From assembly GCA_003243275.1 (NCBI GenBank), contig QFQR01000007.1:84082-148081 (forward strand): a stretch of DNA of 64,000 nt, read 5' to 3'. The stretch is from Leifsonia xyli (lineage in GTDB: Bacteria; Actinomycetota; Actinomycetes; Actinomycetales; Microbacteriaceae). The first letter of the stretch is position 1, and every line of letters begins with the position of its first letter. The position numbers and the translations under genes are program-made. The notes under the pieces are model-generated. The model searched no databases, was not told the origin of the DNA, and was given only the letters and a program-made list of their open reading frames with translations. Below are positions 35,735-44,677 of this stretch, one piece after another.

Positions 35735-36736
35735 TTAGGGGAGGCGCACGACCTGGGCCCCGAAGACGAGGCCCGCGCCGAAACCGATCTGCAGCGAGAG
35801 GCCGCCCGAGAGCTCCGGGTGCTCCTCGAGCAGACGGTGCGTGGCGAGCGGGATGGATGCCGCCGAGGTGTTGCCGGTCGTCTCGATGTCGCGTCCGATG
35901 ATCACGTGCTCGGGGAGCTTCAACTGCTTCGCGAGCTCGTCGATGATGCGCATGTTCGCCTGGTGCGGCACGAAGGCGGCGAGCTGCTCGGCGGTGACCC
36001 CCGCCGCTTCCAGCGTCTGCTTGGCGACCTTCGCCATCTCCCAGACGGCCCAGCGGAACACCGTCTGACCGTCCTGGCGCATCGTGGGCCACGGCTTGAC
36101 CTTGTCGAGGTACTCCTCGAAGGTCGCATTCATGCCGACCGCATCCCACTTGGAGCCGTCGGAGCCCCACACCGTTCTCGAGACCCCCGGCTCGTCGGAG
36201 GGCCCGAGGATCGCCGCCCCCGCGCCGTCGCCGAGCAGGAACGAGATCGAGCGGTCTTCGGGGTGCACGTACTGCGAGAGCTTCTCGGCGCCGACCACGA
36301 GCACGTACTCGGCGGCACCGGCCCGGATGAGGGCGTCGGCTTGCGCGATCCCGTAGGTGTAGCCGGCGCAGGCCGCGCTGATGTCGTAGGCGGGCGCGGG
36401 CGAGGCGCCGATCCGCTCGGCGAGCAGCGTCGACATCGAGGGGGTGACGGCGACGTTGCTGATGGTCGAGACGAGCACCGCGCCGATCCGCGACGGGTCG
36501 ATCCCCGACTTCTCGAGCGCCTCGCGCGAGGCCACCTCGGCGAGGTCGATCGCGTCGACGCCCTTCGAGGCGCGCTTGCGGGTGATGATGCCTGTGCGCT
36601 GCCGGATCCACTCGTCGCTCGAGTCGATCGGGCCGACGAGCTCGTCGTTCGACACCACGAGGTCGCCGCGTGCGGCGCCGAGGGCGAGGATGCGGCTGCC
36701 GGGGGCGCCCTGCGCCTGCTGGAGGTGGACGGTCAC
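35735..36736 (-). CDS. fabH: 3-oxoacyl-ACP synthase III
   Basis: A 333-residue initiation enzyme that condenses an acyl-CoA primer with malonyl-ACP. The catalytic residues are Cys in ISAACAGYTYG, His in VPHQANMRI and Asn in TGNTSAASIP. In actinobacteria branched primers are usual. The GTG start overlaps the fabD stop by 4 nt, so the two are translationally coupled. Confidence 0.96.
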   Translation of the reverse strand: MTVHLQQAQGAPGSRILALGAARGDLVVSNDELVGPIDSSDEWIRQRTGIITRKRASKGVDAIDLAEVASREALEKSGIDPSRIGAVLVSTISNVAVTPSMSTLLAERIGASPAPAYDISAACAGYTYGIAQADALIRAGAAEYVLVVGAEKLSQYVHPEDRSISFLLGDGAGAAILGPSDEPGVSRTVWGSDGSKWDAVGMNATFEEYLDKVKPWPTMRQDGQTVFRWAVWEMAKVAKQTLEAAGVTAEQLAAFVPHQANMRIIDELAKQLKLPEHVIIGRDIETTGNTSAASIPLATHRLLEEHPELSGGLSLQIGFGAGLVFGAQVVRLP

Positions 36737-37659
36737 GCGGCGGTCTCCTGATCGATGAGGGCGTGGGCGGCGGGGAGGTCGTCCGGGGTCTTCACGGCGA
36801 CGGTCGGCAGCCCCTTGAGTCCTCGCTTCGCGAGCCCGACGAGCGCACCCGCGGGGGCGAGCTCGATGAGGCCCGTGACGCCGGCGGCCGCGAAGGCCTC
36901 CATGTCGAGGTCCCAGCGCACGGGGGAGGCGACCTGGCCGACGACGAGGTCGAGGAACGCCCGCCCGGATGCGATGGTCGAGCCGTCGCGGTTCGTCCAG
37001 ATGGTGAGGCTCGGATCGGCCACCTCGACCTCGGCGGCCGCGGCGCGCAGCGCCTCGACGGCCGACTCCATGTAGCGGGTGTGGAAGGCCCCCGCCACCT
37101 GGAGCGGGATGACCCGGGCACCCGCGGGGGGCGCGGCCTGCAGCTGGGCGAGCGCGTCGCGGGCACCCGCGACGACGATCTGCCCACCGCCGTTGAAGTT
37201 GGCGGGCGAGAGACCCAGCGCGTCGAGCTGGGTCAGCAGTTCCGCCTCGTCGGCGCCGATGACGGCGCTCATGCCGGTGTCGGCGAGCGAGGCCGCCGTC
37301 GCCATGGCGCGACCGCGCAGTGCGACGAGACGCATCGCATCCGCTTCGCTCAGGATCCCGGCGCCGGCTGCGGCCGCGAGCTCGCCCACCGAGTGCCCGG
37401 CGATGCCGGCCACCTTCTCGCGCCGCCCCTCGAGCACCGCGCCGAGGGCGAGCAGCGAGGCGCCGACGATGAGCGGCTGCGCGATCGCCGTGTCGCGGAT
37501 GGTGTCGGCGTCCGACACCGTGCCGTGCGCGCGCAGATCGACGCCTGCCGCGTCGGAGAGCGCCGCGAGGTGCTCGGCGAAGCGGGGCTCGGCGAGCCAC
37601 GGCTCGAGGAATCCGGGAGTCTGGGAGCCCTGTCCGGGCGCGACGATCACAACGGTCAC
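36733..37659 (-). CDS. fabD: malonyl-CoA:ACP transacylase
   Basis: A 308-residue enzyme that loads malonyl groups onto acyl carrier protein. The nucleophile elbow GHSVGELAAA and the catalytic histidine in AGAFHTRYME are present, as is the N-terminal APGQGSQTPG. It is the first gene of the fatty acid operon. The GTG at 37659 has CAGGAT (37671-37666 on the minus strand) at leaderless spacing, and a 7-bp inverted repeat lies further upstream (37688-37709). Confidence 0.95.
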   Translation of the reverse strand: MTVVIVAPGQGSQTPGFLEPWLAEPRFAEHLAALSDAAGVDLRAHGTVSDADTIRDTAIAQPLIVGASLLALGAVLEGRREKVAGIAGHSVGELAAAAGAGILSEADAMRLVALRGRAMATAASLADTGMSAVIGADEAELLTQLDALGLSPANFNGGGQIVVAGARDALAQLQAAPPAGARVIPLQVAGAFHTRYMESAVEALRAAAAEVEVADPSLTIWTNRDGSTIASGRAFLDLVVGQVASPVRWDLDMEAFAAAGVTGLIELAPAGALVGLAKRGLKGLPTVAVKTPDDLPAAHALIDQETAA

Positions 37660-37687
37660 CTGACCATCCTGCCAACTCGCGGCGCGC

Positions 37688-37709
37688 CTCGTGGCATACG
37701 CCCCACGAG
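37688..37709. promoter_or_regulatory. candidate FasR operator upstream of fabD
   Basis: CTCGTGG at 37688-37694 and CCACGAG at 37703-37709 form a perfect 7-bp inverted repeat with an 8-nt centre. It lies in the 76-bp gap between the PucR-type regulator gene and fabD, just upstream of the fabD -10-like hexamer. Streptomyces FasR activates the same operon from such a position; the assignment is inference. Confidence 0.45.
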
Positions 37710-37735
37710 AAATCCGCCGCGACCTTGGGGGATGC

Positions 37736-38920
37736 CTACAGGGCGTCGGGCTTGCGGCCCGTGTCGGCGATCGAGCCGACGATGAGCGCGGTCTGCAGGA
37801 TCAGGGCCTCGCGGGCCCCCGTGGCATCCCAGCCGATGATCTCGCTGATCCGCTTGAGGCGATAGCGCACCGTGTTGGCGTGCACGAACAGCTCGCGAGC
37901 GGTCGCCTCGAGCGAGCGACCGTTGTCGAGGTAGGCCCACAGGGTGAGCAGCAGCTCGCCCGAGTGATCCTTGAGGGGCTGGTAGATGCGGGCGATGAGC
38001 GTCGCCCGGGCGAGCGGGTCGCCGGCCAGGGCGCGTTCGGGGAGCAGGTCGTCGGCGAGCACCGGACGCGGCGCGTTCCGCCACGACCGGGCGACCGCGA
38101 ATCCGGCGAGGGCTGCGCGGGCACTGCGTGCCGCGTCGACGAGCGAGGGCACCTCGTGCCCGAGCACCAGGAATCCCGGCCCGAAGCCCGGCTCGAGCTG
38201 CCGAGCGATCTCGATGAAGGCCAGCGGATCGCGCACCTCGGCGTCGTCCTTCGGCTCCACCCGTCCGATCACGAGCACGAGGCGCGAGCCCTGCACCCCG
38301 ATCAGCACATCGGCATCGAGGTGCCGCGCGGTGCGGCGCAACTGGTCGACGTCGAGCATCCGCGGGGCCGTGCCGACGAGCACCGAGACGGAGCCGTGGC
38401 CGTTCCAGCCGAGCGCGGCGACCCGGCTCGGGAGCTCGCTGTCGTACTCTCCCGTCAGGATCGAGTCCACCACGAGGGCTTCGAGCCGTGCGTCCCACAG
38501 CCCGCGGGCCTCCGCGGCGCGCGCGTAGACGTCCGCCGCGGCGAAGGCGATCTCCCGCGAATAGAGCAGGATCGCCTCGCGCAGCTCCTCGCTCGAGCTC
38601 GTGACGCGCTCCTCGACCACCTCGACCGTCACCCGGATGAGCTGCAGCGTCTGCTGCAGGCTCACCGAGCGCAACAGCTCGCGTGGGGCGGCGCCGAACA
38701 CATCCGCGGCGATCCACGGCGTGGAACTCGGATCGTCGTACCAGGAGATGAACGAGGTGATGCCCGCCTGGGCGACGAGGCCGACGGCGCTGCGTCGCCC
38801 GGGCGGCATCTCCCGATACCAGGGGAGGGTGTCGTCGAGTCGTTTGAGCGTCGTGGTCGCGAGCTCGCCCGACAGCGTGCGCAGCCAGGCGAGCGTCTGC
38901 GCCTTCGTCCTCTCCGCCAC
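37736..38920 (-). CDS. fasR: PucR-family regulator, FasR-like
   Basis: A 394-residue transcription factor. The C-terminal ~60 residues are a PucR-type helix-turn-helix (YLDNGRSLEATARELFVHANTVRYRLKRISEIIG); the N-terminal part is a sensory GGDEF-like/undefined region. In Streptomyces coelicolor the orthologous FasR, encoded directly upstream of fabDHPF, activates that operon, and in mycobacteria Rv2242 has the same place between aceE and fabD. The position here is identical, so control of fatty acid synthesis is very likely. Confidence 0.9.
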   Translation of the reverse strand: MAERTKAQTLAWLRTLSGELATTTLKRLDDTLPWYREMPPGRRSAVGLVAQAGITSFISWYDDPSSTPWIAADVFGAAPRELLRSVSLQQTLQLIRVTVEVVEERVTSSSEELREAILLYSREIAFAAADVYARAAEARGLWDARLEALVVDSILTGEYDSELPSRVAALGWNGHGSVSVLVGTAPRMLDVDQLRRTARHLDADVLIGVQGSRLVLVIGRVEPKDDAEVRDPLAFIEIARQLEPGFGPGFLVLGHEVPSLVDAARSARAALAGFAVARSWRNAPRPVLADDLLPERALAGDPLARATLIARIYQPLKDHSGELLLTLWAYLDNGRSLEATARELFVHANTVRYRLKRISEIIGWDATGAREALILQTALIVGSIADTGRKPDAL

Positions 38921-38933
38921 GGGGGGCGTCGGC

Positions 38934-41660
38934 CTAGCTCTCGCCGCCCGCGGATCCGGTCGTGCCGGCCGTCACGTCGTGCAGCTTGTACTTGTCGATC
39001 GCCTGCAGCACGTAGGCCGGGTCGACCTGTCCGCGACGCGCGAGCGACTGCAGGGTGCGCACCACGAGCGACGGGCCGTCGATCTTGAAGAACCGGCGTG
39101 CGGCTGCCCGGGTGTCGCTGAAGCCGAAGCTGTCGGCACCGAGTGTCGCGTACTCGCCGGGCACCCACGCGCGGATCTGGTCGGGCACGGCGTGCATGTA
39201 GTCGGTCACCGCGAGGAACGGACCCTCGGCACCGCTGAGCTTCTGCCAGACGTAGGGCACCTGCGGCTGCTTCGTCGGGTTGAGGAAGTTGTGCTCGTCG
39301 GCGGCGACGCCGTCGCGGCGCAGCTCGTTCCAGGAGGTGACGCTCCACACATCCGCGGCGACGCCCCAGTCCTTGGCGAGCAGCTCCTGGGCTTCGAGCG
39401 CCCACGGTACGGCGACACCGGAGGCGAGCAACTGGGCCTTCGGGCCGCCGATCGTGGCGTCCTTGAGCTTGTAGATGCCCCGGAGCAGTCCGTCGACGTC
39501 GAGGTCCTCGGGCTGGGCCGGCTGAACCACGGGCTCGTTGTACACGGTGAGGTAGTACATGACGTTCGGATCCGGGTGCTGGCCCCCGTACATCCGCTCG
39601 AGGCCCGCGCGCACGATGTGCCCGATCTCGTAGCCGTAGGCGGGGTCGTAGGCGACGACCGCTGGGTTGGTGGAGGCGAGCAGCGGCGAGTGCCCGTCGG
39701 CGTGCTGCAGGCCCTCGCCGGTGAGCGTGGTGCGACCCGCGGTGGCTCCGATGATGAAGCCGCGCGCCATCTGGTCGCCCGCCGCCCACATCGCGTCTCC
39801 CGTGCGCTGGAAGCCGAACATCGAGTAGAACACGTAGACCGGGATGAGCGGCTGGCCGTGCGTCGAGTACGAGGTGCCGATCGCGGTGAACGCGGCGAAG
39901 GCACCGGCCTCGTTGATGCCGACGTGCACGATCTGGCCCTGCGGGCTCTCCTTGTAGGCGAGCAGCAGCTCCCGGTCGACCGAGGTGTAGTGCTGGCCGT
40001 TGGGGTTGTAGATCTTCGCCGTCGGGAAGTAGGCGTCCATGCCGAAGGTGCGCGCCTCATCCGGGATGATCGGCACGATCCGCTGCCCGATGCCCGGATC
40101 CTTCAGCAGATCCTTGAGCAGGCGGGCGAACGCCATCGTGGTGGCGACCTCCTGCTTGCCGGAGCCCTTCTTCGCGATCTCGTAGGCGCCGTCGGAGGGC
40201 AGCGCCAGGTCGACGTGGGTCGTGCGACGCTCCGGCAGGTAGCCGCCGAGCTCGCGGCGGCGCTCCTGCAGGTACTGGATCGCCGGATCCGACTCGCCGG
40301 GGTGGTAGTACGGCGGCAGGTACGGGTTCTCCTCGAGCTGCGCGTCGGTGATCGGGATGCGGAGCTCGTCACGGAACTGCTTGAGGTTGTCGAGCGTGAG
40401 CTTCTTCATCTGGTGGGTCGCGTTGCGGCCCTCGAAGCTCTTGCCGAGGCCGTAGCCCTTGATGGTCTTCGCGAGGATGACGGTCGGCTGGCCCTCGTGC
40501 TCGACGGCTGCCTTGAACGCCGCGTACACCTTGCGGTAGTCGTGGCCGCCGCGCTTGAGGTTCCAGATCTGCTCGTCGCTGAAACCCTCGACGAGCTTCC
40601 GCGCCTCGGGGTCGCGGCCGAAGAAGTTCTCGCGCACGTAGGCGCCGTCCTCGGTCTTGTAGGTCTGGTAGTCGCCGTCGGGGGTGACGTTCATGAGGTT
40701 GACGAGCGAGCCCGTCTCGTCGCGCGCGAGCAGGTCATCCCACTCCCGACCCCAGACGACCTTGATGACGTTCCAGCCCGCGCCGCGGAAGAAGCTCTCG
40801 AGCTCCTGGATGATCTTGCCGTTGCCGCGCACAGGTCCGTCGAGTCGCTGCAGGTTGCAGTTGACGACGAAGGTCAGGTTGTCGAGCTTCTCGTTGGCGG
40901 CCCACTGCAGGGCGCCGCGGCTCTCGACCTCATCCATCTCGCCGTCGCCGAGGAACGCCCAGACGCGGCTGTCGGCGCGGTCGGCGATGCCGCGGTTGGC
41001 GAGGTACTTGTTGTTCTGCGCCTGCCAGATCGCGTTGATCGGGCCGAGTCCCATCGACACCGTCGGGAACTGCCAGAACTCCGGCATGAGGCGCGGATGC
41101 GGGTAGGAGCTCAGCCCGTGCGGGGCACGCGACTTCTCCTGGCGGAAGCCGTCGAGATCCGCTTCGCCGAGACGTCCCTCGAGGAAGGCCCGGGCGTACA
41201 TGCCGGGGGATGCGTGGCCCTGGTAGAAGATCTGGTCGCCGCCTGAGGGGTGATCCTGGCCGCGGAAGAACCAGTTGTGTCCGACCTCGTAGAGCGAGGA
41301 GCTCGAAGCGTAGGTCGAGATGTGCCCGCCGACCCCGATCCCCGGACGCTGTGCGCGGTGCACCGTGATGGCCGCGTTCCAGCGGATCCAGCGGCGGTAC
41401 TGGCGCTCCAGCTCCTCGTCGCCGGGGAACGGAGGTTCGTTCTCCGGGGCGATCGTGTTGATGTAGTCGGTGGTCGGCACCATGGGAACCCCCAGGTGCA
41501 GATCCTTCGAGCGCTTCAGCAGGCTCAGCATGATCTCGCGACCGCGCCCGTGACCCTTCTCCGCGACGAGCGCGTCGAGGGATTCCTGCCATTCAGCGGT
41601 TTCCTCCGGATCCTGATCGGTGTTGTTCACCGAGTACGGATCCTGGTCGTTCACCGTCAC
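38934..41660 (-). CDS. aceE: pyruvate dehydrogenase E1 component
   Basis: A 908-residue homodimeric-type E1 that decarboxylates pyruvate with thiamine diphosphate and passes the acetyl group to E2. The ThDP motif starts at GDGEMDEVESRGALQWA and continues to the conserved NCNLQRLDGPV. Histidines in VGGHISTYASS and GHASPGMYARAFLEG match the AceE active site. Length is normal. The GTG at 41660 follows a GAAGAGG-like site; a second in-frame GTG is 6 nt further in. TAGACT on the minus strand near 41700 is a likely -10. The product, acetyl-CoA, feeds the adjacent fatty acid genes. Confidence 0.96.
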   Translation of the reverse strand: MTVNDQDPYSVNNTDQDPEETAEWQESLDALVAEKGHGRGREIMLSLLKRSKDLHLGVPMVPTTDYINTIAPENEPPFPGDEELERQYRRWIRWNAAITVHRAQRPGIGVGGHISTYASSSSLYEVGHNWFFRGQDHPSGGDQIFYQGHASPGMYARAFLEGRLGEADLDGFRQEKSRAPHGLSSYPHPRLMPEFWQFPTVSMGLGPINAIWQAQNNKYLANRGIADRADSRVWAFLGDGEMDEVESRGALQWAANEKLDNLTFVVNCNLQRLDGPVRGNGKIIQELESFFRGAGWNVIKVVWGREWDDLLARDETGSLVNLMNVTPDGDYQTYKTEDGAYVRENFFGRDPEARKLVEGFSDEQIWNLKRGGHDYRKVYAAFKAAVEHEGQPTVILAKTIKGYGLGKSFEGRNATHQMKKLTLDNLKQFRDELRIPITDAQLEENPYLPPYYHPGESDPAIQYLQERRRELGGYLPERRTTHVDLALPSDGAYEIAKKGSGKQEVATTMAFARLLKDLLKDPGIGQRIVPIIPDEARTFGMDAYFPTAKIYNPNGQHYTSVDRELLLAYKESPQGQIVHVGINEAGAFAAFTAIGTSYSTHGQPLIPVYVFYSMFGFQRTGDAMWAAGDQMARGFIIGATAGRTTLTGEGLQHADGHSPLLASTNPAVVAYDPAYGYEIGHIVRAGLERMYGGQHPDPNVMYYLTVYNEPVVQPAQPEDLDVDGLLRGIYKLKDATIGGPKAQLLASGVAVPWALEAQELLAKDWGVAADVWSVTSWNELRRDGVAADEHNFLNPTKQPQVPYVWQKLSGAEGPFLAVTDYMHAVPDQIRAWVPGEYATLGADSFGFSDTRAAARRFFKIDGPSLVVRTLQSLARRGQVDPAYVLQAIDKYKLHDVTAGTTGSAGGES

Positions 41661-41782
41661 CCTTGACCTCTTCCTGATCGTGTCGTGGCCATCGTCAAGT
41701 CTAGGCCCGGGTCGCAGTGCGATTCCTCCATCACCGGGCGGCCGCGGGCGTATCCGCGGGCCGCGGCGTAAGATCGCTCCTC

Positions 41783-42256
41783 GTGGCTCTGGAGAACGAC
41801 ACGCAGGCTCCCGACTTCGACCTGCCCAACCAGTACGGCGAACACATCCGACTGAGCGACTTCCGCGGACGCAAGCCCGTGGCGCTCGTCTTCTTCCCGC
41901 TCGCCTTCTCGAGCACGTGCACCGGGGAGCTGTGCGCGCTTCGCGACAACCTCGAGGAGTTCCGCACCCGCGGCGTCGAGCTCATCGGCATCTCGGTCGA
42001 CTCCAAGGCAGCGCTGCGCGCCTGGGCCGAGGAGGAGGGCTACGACTTCACCCTCCTCGCCGACTTCTGGCCGCACGGTGCCGTCGCCAAGGAGTACGGC
42101 GTCTTCCTGGAGGAGAAGGGCTTCGCGAACCGCGCGACGTTCCTGATCGACGTGAAGGGCATCATCCGGGCCTCCTTCATCACCGCGCCCGGGCAGGCGC
42201 GGTCGCTCGAGGAGTACCGCGCGGCGCTCGACGAGATGCTGCCGGTTCCCGCCTGA
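41783..42256 (+). CDS. ahpE: AhpE-type peroxiredoxin
   Basis: A 157-residue thiol peroxidase. The peroxidatic Cys46 is in FSSTCTGELC, and LLADFWPHGAVAKEYGVF is diagnostic of AhpE. Unlike the one-Cys M. tuberculosis AhpE, a second cysteine (C51) stands five positions later, the C-x4-C spacing of PrxQ/BCP enzymes, so an internal disulfide is possible. The GTG at 41783 lies 8 nt after TAAGAT (41769-41774), close to leaderless. It is divergent from aceE, as in mycobacteria. Confidence 0.92.
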   Translation: MALENDTQAPDFDLPNQYGEHIRLSDFRGRKPVALVFFPLAFSSTCTGELCALRDNLEEFRTRGVELIGISVDSKAALRAWAEEEGYDFTLLADFWPHGAVAKEYGVFLEEKGFANRATFLIDVKGIIRASFITAPGQARSLEEYRAALDEMLPVPA

Positions 42257-42269
42257 GACCTGCCGCGGC

Positions 42270-42974
42270 TCAACTGTCCATGACGTTGACGGCGCGGGCG
42301 ATGACGAGCGCGAGGATCGCGAAGCCGGAGACGGATTCGATGAGCATGAACACCTTCGCCCGCATCGACAGCGGCATCACATCGGTCGGGCTGAAGGCCA
42401 TCGCATCGGTCGTCGAGAAGTACAGGTAGTCGAAGAACTGCGGACTCCAGTCGGCGCGCGCCGAGGAGCGGGCCGCCACCTCGGTGACGGCGTCGTGGTC
42501 CTCGTCCTGGGGGAAGCGGAAGTCGGCAGGGGGCAGATCCGCGCGCGCGTCCCGGCGGCGGGCGACCGGCCCGCCCCGATCCAGCTCCCAGTAGATGATG
42601 GCGTAGGCGATCACATTCGAGACCCAGACCTGCACGGCGGCGAGCAGGATGCCGGGAGCGTCGGCGTTGTGCGCGACGAGCAGCTGGTATCCGAGCTGCA
42701 CGAGCGCCACCTGATTCGCGACGAGGAGCACGACGGCGAGCGAGACGGAGAGTCCGCGCGAGAGCCGGGTCTCCCGCGTCAGCCGCACCGGATTGAGCAC
42801 GATGAGCGGGATCAGCAGGAGTGCGCAGATGCCGGCGATCGTGTACCGGAAGCCCGGCAGGAAGGCGCCGGGGAGCAGAACGTAGAGTCCGATCGCCACC
42901 ATCACGGCGACGACGACCGGCCAGCGATGCTCCGGGCGGGTGCGGAAGTCGGCTGCGGTCACGGACGCGAGCAT
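42270..42974 (-). CDS. ion-channel-like membrane protein
   Basis: A 234-residue membrane protein with about six hydrophobic segments. The region DYLYFSTTDAMAFSPTDVMPLSMRAKVFM, followed by a last helix rich in ARAVN, resembles the pore loop and inner helix of two-TM potassium channels and DUF1345 proteins, but the canonical selectivity filter TVGYG is absent. The ATG at 42974 is the only nearby start. It is convergent with ahpE (13 bp between stops). Ion specificity is unknown. Confidence 0.65.
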   Translation of the reverse strand: MLASVTAADFRTRPEHRWPVVVAVMVAIGLYVLLPGAFLPGFRYTIAGICALLLIPLIVLNPVRLTRETRLSRGLSVSLAVVLLVANQVALVQLGYQLLVAHNADAPGILLAAVQVWVSNVIAYAIIYWELDRGGPVARRRDARADLPPADFRFPQDEDHDAVTEVAARSSARADWSPQFFDYLYFSTTDAMAFSPTDVMPLSMRAKVFMLIESVSGFAILALVIARAVNVMDS

Positions 42975-43006
42975 ATGCCTGCGTGCCGGATACCATCGGG
43001 AGATCC

Positions 43007-43079
43007 GGGCCTTTAGCTCAGTTGGTAGAGCGCTTCGTTTACACCGAAGATGCCGGGGGTTCGAGTCCCTCAAGGCCCA
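43007..43079 (+). tRNA. tRNA-Val (UAC)
   Basis: A 73-nt cloverleaf: acceptor GGGCCTT/AAGGCCC, D arm GCTCAGTTGGTAGAGC, anticodon arm CTTCG-TTTACAC-CGAAG with anticodon TAC, T arm GGGGG-TTCGAGT-CCCTC, discriminator A. No duplicated 3' end is found nearby, so this tRNA does not host an element in the window. Confidence 0.95.
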
Positions 43080-43286
43080 CCCGCGAACGCTTGCTCCAAC
43101 ACATCGCCAAGGAGACGTAGTCGACCTTGTTCCTGTCTGAAGAAGGTGTCCGGGAAACCGGGTCGGGCTCCTGTTACTTTTGGCTTCGAGTACGCACCCA
43201 GGGCCCCACGGCGCGCTGAGTCGGACGACTGTCGTGGCCTCCCCCCTCGCGGGCCGGCTCACGCACGCGACGAGAGGGAAGGCGCA
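43080..43286. other. gap after tRNA-Val, no gene seen
   Basis: About 207 bp between tRNA-Val and the SRPBCC gene. No reading frame with coding character, repeat or clear terminator is seen. GAGAGGGAAGG at its right end is the ribosome-binding site of the next gene. Confidence 0.4.
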
Positions 43287-43748
43287 TTGACCGGAACGAC
43301 GGCGGACGGCATCGTCATCGAGCGCGTGTTCGACGCCCCGCGGACCGCGGTGTTCGCGGCATGGACGACACCCGACCACTTCGCCCGCTGGTTCGGCGGC
43401 GCGGCGGTGCAGGTGCCGTTCGACGGACTCGACTTCGATGCGGCACCGGGCAACAGCTGGACGGCGCAGATGCTCCTGCCGGGCGGCACCACGATCGACT
43501 GGGCGGGTGAGTTCCTCGAGGTCGTGCCGGAGGAACGGCTCGTGCTCACGATCACCGACCGGCCCGCGGAGCCCGCCCGCGCGGCGATCGTCGTCGAGCT
43601 GACCGAGGCGGACGGGGGAACCCTGATGCGCTTCACCCAGGAGACGCCTGGCTTCACGCCGGAGCAGCAAGCCGGTGTGCTCGCCGGATGGCAGGGCTTC
43701 ATGGAGGAACTGGCGCAGATCGCCGCTGCGCTGCCCGAGAGCGGTTGA
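43287..43748 (+). CDS. SRPBCC (AHSA1-like) domain protein
   Basis: A 153-residue START/Bet v 1-fold protein of the AHSA1 group: VIERVFDAPRTAVFAAWTTPDHFARWFGG at the N-terminus and a C-terminal helix AGVLAGWQGFMEELAQIAA. Members bind hydrophobic ligands or act as small chaperones; no ligand can be inferred. The start is taken as TTG at 43287 because AGAGGGAAGG lies just upstream and homology begins there; no ATG or GTG fits. It is followed by the EamA transporter 8 nt downstream. Confidence 0.82.
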   Translation: MTGTTADGIVIERVFDAPRTAVFAAWTTPDHFARWFGGAAVQVPFDGLDFDAAPGNSWTAQMLLPGGTTIDWAGEFLEVVPEERLVLTITDRPAEPARAAIVVELTEADGGTLMRFTQETPGFTPEQQAGVLAGWQGFMEELAQIAAALPESG

Positions 43749-43756
43749 GAGGTTCC

Positions 43757-44677
43757 GTGGAGCTCGGCCGAATCCGCGCGACTCTCGCGATCGTCGTCGC
43801 GGCGCTGCTGTGGGGCACCACGGGTACGGCGGCGAGCTTCCTGCCGGATGCCGTGAGCCCGCTCGCGGTCGGCGCGGCCACGATGGGGGTGGGCGGGCTG
43901 CTGCTCTTCGCGACCGCGCCGCGGCTGAGCCTCGAGGTGCTGCGGATGCCGACGGCGCGGCGCTGGGCGCTCGCGGGCGCCCTCGGCGTCGTCGTCTACC
44001 CCCTCGCGTTCTACTCAGGCATGGACCTCGCGGGCGTCGCGATCGGCAACGTCGTCGCGCTCGGAAGCGGCCCCGTGGTGACGGCTCTGCTCGAGCGGGT
44101 CTTCGACCGGCACACCCTCTCGACGCGCTGGGGGATCGCGACGGCGCTCGCGGTGGGCGGGGTCGTGCTGCTCGCGTTCGGTCGGCATCCGGGCGAGGGA
44201 TCCGGCGACGCCGTGCTGCCCGGGGTGCTGCTGGGGCTGCTCGCGGGCGTCGCCTACGGTCTGTACACCTACGCATCCGGTCGGGTGATCCGCGCGGGCG
44301 GCAGCTCCCGCGGAGCGATGGGGGCGATGTTCGGCTCCGGCGCCGTCGTGCTGCTTCCCGTGCTCTTCGCGACGGGGGCACCGCTTCTCGACGGTGCGGC
44401 ATCGCTCGGGATCGTCGGCTACCTCGCGCTCGGTCCGATGTTCCTCGCCTATCTGCTGGTGGGCGTCGCCTTGCGCACCCTGCGCGCATCCGCGGTGACG
44501 ACGATCGCGCTGCTCGAGCCGGTCGTGGCGACGGTGCTCGCCGTGGTGGTCGTCGGCGAGCGGCTCGAGGCCTCCGCCTGGGCCGGAGTGCTCGCGATCC
44601 TGGCCGGAATCGTCGTGCTCGTCACGGCCCAGCCTCCCCGGAGTCGCGCTCGAAGCGCCCTAGACTCCCAGCCATGA
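43757..44677 (+). CDS. EamA-family transporter
   Basis: A 306-residue membrane protein with ten predicted helices arranged as two EamA repeats (LLWGTTGTAASFLPDAVSP in the first, YLLVGVALRTLRASAVTTIALLEPVVATVLA in the second). Such DMT carriers export metabolites or drugs; the substrate is unknown. The GTG at 43757 has GAGAGG upstream. Its last codons contain the -10 and start codon of the next gene. Confidence 0.85.
   Translation: MELGRIRATLAIVVAALLWGTTGTAASFLPDAVSPLAVGAATMGVGGLLLFATAPRLSLEVLRMPTARRWALAGALGVVVYPLAFYSGMDLAGVAIGNVVALGSGPVVTALLERVFDRHTLSTRWGIATALAVGGVVLLAFGRHPGEGSGDAVLPGVLLGLLAGVAYGLYTYASGRVIRAGGSSRGAMGAMFGSGAVVLLPVLFATGAPLLDGAASLGIVGYLALGPMFLAYLLVGVALRTLRASAVTTIALLEPVVATVLAVVVVGERLEASAWAGVLAILAGIVVLVTAQPPRSRARSALDSQP

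Noticed and set aside
42270..42974. Assignment as a potassium channel
   Set aside because: The pore-like segment lacks a canonical selectivity filter, so only channel-like is claimed.
43007..43286. tRNA-Val as a second integration site
   Set aside because: No duplicate of its 3' end was found downstream in the window and no integrase is adjacent.
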